From Planctomycetota bacterium (lineage in GTDB: Bacteria; Planctomycetota; Planctomycetia; Pirellulales; Pirellulaceae), in contig JAJSAJ010000095.1 in NCBI GenBank assembly GCA_024274855.1, positions 1 through 7,258 of the forward strand: DNA of 7,258 nucleotides, in the 5' to 3' direction. Under the pieces are notes generated by a model. It was given only the letters and a program-made list of their open reading frames with translations. It searched no databases and was not told the origin of the DNA. Positions 5,515-7,258 of this stretch are shown in pieces. The position numbers and the translations under genes were made by a program. Numbering within the stretch: the first letter of the stretch is position 1; each line of letters begins with the position of its first letter.

Positions 5515-6825
5515 CTAACGGAGCAGATCGTCCGCGATGATCGTCTGAGCTCGATCTGGTCCAACCGATACGATCGCCACGGGACACCCCACAATCTCAC
5601 TGACTCGATCCAAAAATCGTCGCGCCCCATCGGGAAGCTCTTCCATGGTTCGAACGCCGGATACATCCTGCTCCCAGCCCGGTAATGTCTCGTAAATCGG
5701 TTGCACCCGGCGAAGATCGTCCACTTGGCTCGGAAAACAACCTGTCCGCTCGCCATCGATCTCGTACGCAACGCAGATCTTGATCTCCGGTAACTGGCTG
5801 ATTACGTCCATCATCATTACCGCCAAACCGTGAATCCCGCCTAGTCGTACCGTATATCGGACGGCCACACCGTCGAACCAACCACATCGTCGCGGCCGAC
5901 CAGTCGTTGTGCCGTATTCGTTGCCGAGATTCCGTATTGTCTTACCGACCTCATCGTGCAATTCGGTCGGAAACGGCCCGCCACCGACACGCGTCGTGTA
6001 TGCTTTCGCTACACCATAGACCCGCCCAATCCACTTGGCAGGCACCCCGGATCCTCCGGAAATCCCAACCCCCGAACTGTTGCTGCTCGTGACAAACGGA
6101 AAGGTGCCGTGGTCGATGTCCAGCAGCGATCCTTGCGCGCCTTCGAACAGGAGATTTCGCCCCGAGTCGGTTGCGTTCAGCAAGTACTCCGTCGTGTCAC
6201 CGACCATCGGCTCGAGCCGCTTGGCATAGTCTTGATACTCGGCGAAAATCGCCTCGGCATCCAGCTCCGACTCCTCGACGAACTCACTGAATCCCGCCAG
6301 CGTCTTGCGCTTCCATTGGACAACCTGTTCAATCCGCTCCGCCAAGTTGCCGGAATACAAGTCGCCCATACGTATCGCGGTCATACGTCCATACTTGTCT
6401 CGGTAACAGGGCCCGATACCCCGTAGCGTAGTGCCAATACTCTCGCCAATAACCTCGCCCGCGTTCACCGCCCGGTCTTCGGCAATATGCCAGGGAAACA
6501 CAAGATGAACGCGGTCACTGATCAGCAATTGGCCAGGTACGTCGATTCCCCGCTGAACCAACCCGTCAATCTCCTCCAGAATCGTCCCCGGGTGCATCAC
6601 GACACCCGGTGCAATAACATTCATCACACCGTCGGTCAGAATTCCGCTCGGTATGTGATGCAGCTTGTAGGTATCGTCCCCAATCACGACCGTATGCCCT
6701 GCATTGGCACCGCCCTGATAGCGAACCACGATTTCCACGTTTTTTCGATCGGCCAACAGGTCGACTAGCTTGCCCTTCGCCTCATCGCCCCATTGCAGTC
6801 CGATCACACAAGTACCTGGCACCAC
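5515..6825 (-). CDS. purA: Adenylosuccinate synthetase
   Basis: 436 residues, the normal length. It catalyses IMP + aspartate + GTP to adenylosuccinate, the first committed step to AMP, in the cytoplasm. Motifs: P-loop-like QWGDEAKGK (11-19) with Asp14 and Lys17, QGGANAGHTV (37-46) with His44, GIGPCYRDKYGR (136-147), NLLFEGAQGSLLDIDHGT (224-241), VGGGPFPTEL (280-289), EYGTTTGRPRRCGWFD (303-318) and SVGPDR (420-425). Two departures from the textbook enzyme: Ala16 replaces the third Gly of GDEGKGK, and the guanine-recognition TKLD motif reads MMMD (337-340), losing its Lys. All other key residues are present, so I take it as active. The start is GTG at 6825 or the adjacent GTG at 6822; GGGGGAG (6836-6830) is the Shine-Dalgarno and its spacing fits 6822 slightly better. 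It stands alone, with non-coding stretches on both sides. Confidence 0.96.
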   Translation of the reverse strand: MVPGTCVIGLQWGDEAKGKLVDLLADRKNVEIVVRYQGGANAGHTVVIGDDTYKLHHIPSGILTDGVMNVIAPGVVMHPGTILEEIDGLVQRGIDVPGQLLISDRVHLVFPWHIAEDRAVNAGEVIGESIGTTLRGIGPCYRDKYGRMTAIRMGDLYSGNLAERIEQVVQWKRKTLAGFSEFVEESELDAEAIFAEYQDYAKRLEPMVGDTTEYLLNATDSGRNLLFEGAQGSLLDIDHGTFPFVTSSNSSGVGISGGSGVPAKWIGRVYGVAKAYTTRVGGGPFPTELHDEVGKTIRNLGNEYGTTTGRPRRCGWFDGVAVRYTVRLGGIHGLAVMMMDVISQLPEIKICVAYEIDGERTGCFPSQVDDLRRVQPIYETLPGWEQDVSGVRTMEELPDGARRFLDRVSEIVGCPVAIVSVGPDRAQTIIADDLLR

Positions 6826-6829
6826 TTGG

Positions 6830-6836
6830 CTCCCCC
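6830..6836 (-). promoter_or_regulatory. Shine-Dalgarno of purA
   Basis: The minus strand reads GGGGGAG followed by CCAA and two adjacent GTG codons (6825 and 6822). This is the clearest ribosome binding site in the window; the spacing is 4 bases to the first GTG and 7 to the second. Confidence 0.6.
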
Positions 6837-6901
6837 AATAAGCTGTGTCTACGATTTCAAACCCACCAGTCTATTCCCCCGCCCAGCCCCGGGTCAACTA
6901 C

Positions 6902-6985
6902 CAGGACCTGGCAAGTCCGACCACGCCCCCGCCGCACTCCAGGGTCGTTGGAGTTTCCGCGACTATGGTTTGCCAGAAGGTCCTG
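6902..6985 (-). repeat. Long interrupted hairpin in the purA 5' leader
   Basis: CAGGACCTGGCAA (6902-6914) pairs with TTGCC (6970-6974) and, after a 3-base bulge (6975-6977), AGGTCCTG (6978-6985): 13 Watson-Crick pairs. Inside sits a second stem, ACTCCA (6936-6941) with TGGAGT (6949-6954), loop 7 bases. It ends 77 bases upstream of the purA GTG. It does not match the layout of the classical purine riboswitch. A leader role is inference. Confidence 0.5.
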
Positions 6986-7143
6986 CCTTGCCTATTGTCA
7001 TTTCGGGCGCTCTCTCCTGGCCAATGGTGATCGTCTATTCTCGGCTATCGACCGGCGACTTGGTCCCCCTGGAATGACTATGCTTGTTCGGCAATGTCTG
7101 GATGTCGGACGTGTTCGCGTGCTACTCCATTTGTAAACTCCCG

Positions 7144-7184
7144 TGGGCAGTGATCGTTGGCAGGGCCAACGGGGGGCTCGCCCA
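7144..7184. repeat. Small nested dyad near the window end
   Basis: CGTTGGC (7155-7161) and GCCAACG (7165-7171) form a 7-bp stem with a 3-base loop, enclosed by TGGGC (7144-7148) with GCCCA (7180-7184). It could mark the end of a gene outside the window, but there is no T-run after it on either strand. Confidence 0.35.
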
Positions 7185-7258
7185 GCACTCATGAACCAGG
7201 GCCGGATCGCTCGGGATTCCTGGCGCCCAGCAGGCAGTCATCGCTCGAATGCCACGCC

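Larger units (their letters stand above)
6826..7258. other. Non-coding region upstream of purA
   Basis: No recognisable gene is visible. One minus-strand frame is open from the window edge to a TAG at 7124-7122 (44 codons), and a plus-strand ATG at 7191 stays open to the edge (about 22 codons); neither resembles a known protein and neither has a Shine-Dalgarno, so I do not call them. The stretch holds the purA leader hairpin (6902-6985) and a small nested dyad (7144-7184). I could not identify a purA promoter. Confidence 0.55.

Noticed and set aside
5956..6426. 156-codon plus-strand frame antisense to purA
   Set aside because: It lies wholly opposite the conserved purA core and is a shadow frame.
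7122..7256. Minus-strand frame open from the window edge to TAG, as the tail of an upstream gene
   Set aside because: Only 44 codons, low-complexity and unlike any family I know; it also contains the 7155-7171 hairpin. More upstream sequence would be needed to support it.
7191..7258. Plus-strand ATG at 7191 open to the window edge, as a divergent gene
   Set aside because: About 22 codons, no Shine-Dalgarno and no recognisable sequence.

Overview
The window looks like a chromosomal housekeeping segment from a planctomycete, probably in the Pirellulales. That placement rests on the style of the proteins (the PurA and CdsA signature variants, and a PhoH followed by a 7TM-HD protein) and on weak or absent Shine-Dalgarno sequences. 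It is inference, not a database match. All five recognisable genes lie on the minus strand, so transcription runs from high to low coordinates: purA, uppS, cdsA, phoH, pgpH (cut off by the window start).

Layout in transcription order. 7258-6826 is non-coding and holds the purA leader, with a long interrupted hairpin (6902-6985). 6825-5515 is purA (adenylosuccinate synthetase). 5514-5113 is a 400-base gap with two striking dyads: a nested inverted repeat (5185-5316) and a duplicated CCCATGGG palindrome (5397-5419). 5112-4321 is uppS, and 4327-3416 is cdsA, which overlaps it by 7 bases. 3415-2878 is a 540-base gap with a large imperfect inverted repeat (2984-3070) and further hairpins. 2877-1915 is phoH. 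1914-1717 is a 198-base intergenic region almost entirely made of hairpins, two of which compete for one shared arm. 1716-1 is pgpH, 572 codons, ending just before the expected HD catalytic box.

Functionally, PurA commits IMP to AMP synthesis. UppS makes undecaprenyl diphosphate, the lipid carrier for envelope polymers, and CdsA makes CDP-diacylglycerol for phospholipids, so the overlapping uppS-cdsA pair is an envelope-lipid operon. PhoH and PgpH form a second conserved pair: a PhoH-type ATPase linked in other bacteria to RNA and ribosome quality control, and a membrane 7TM-HD phosphodiesterase family whose studied members degrade c-di-AMP. In many bacteria ybeY follows, and here it would lie beyond the window start.

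The genes themselves are ordinary. The unusual content is between them: every gap longer than 190 bases carries long, interrupted dyad symmetries that no coding frame explains. I found no insertion sequence, CRISPR array, tRNA or rRNA.
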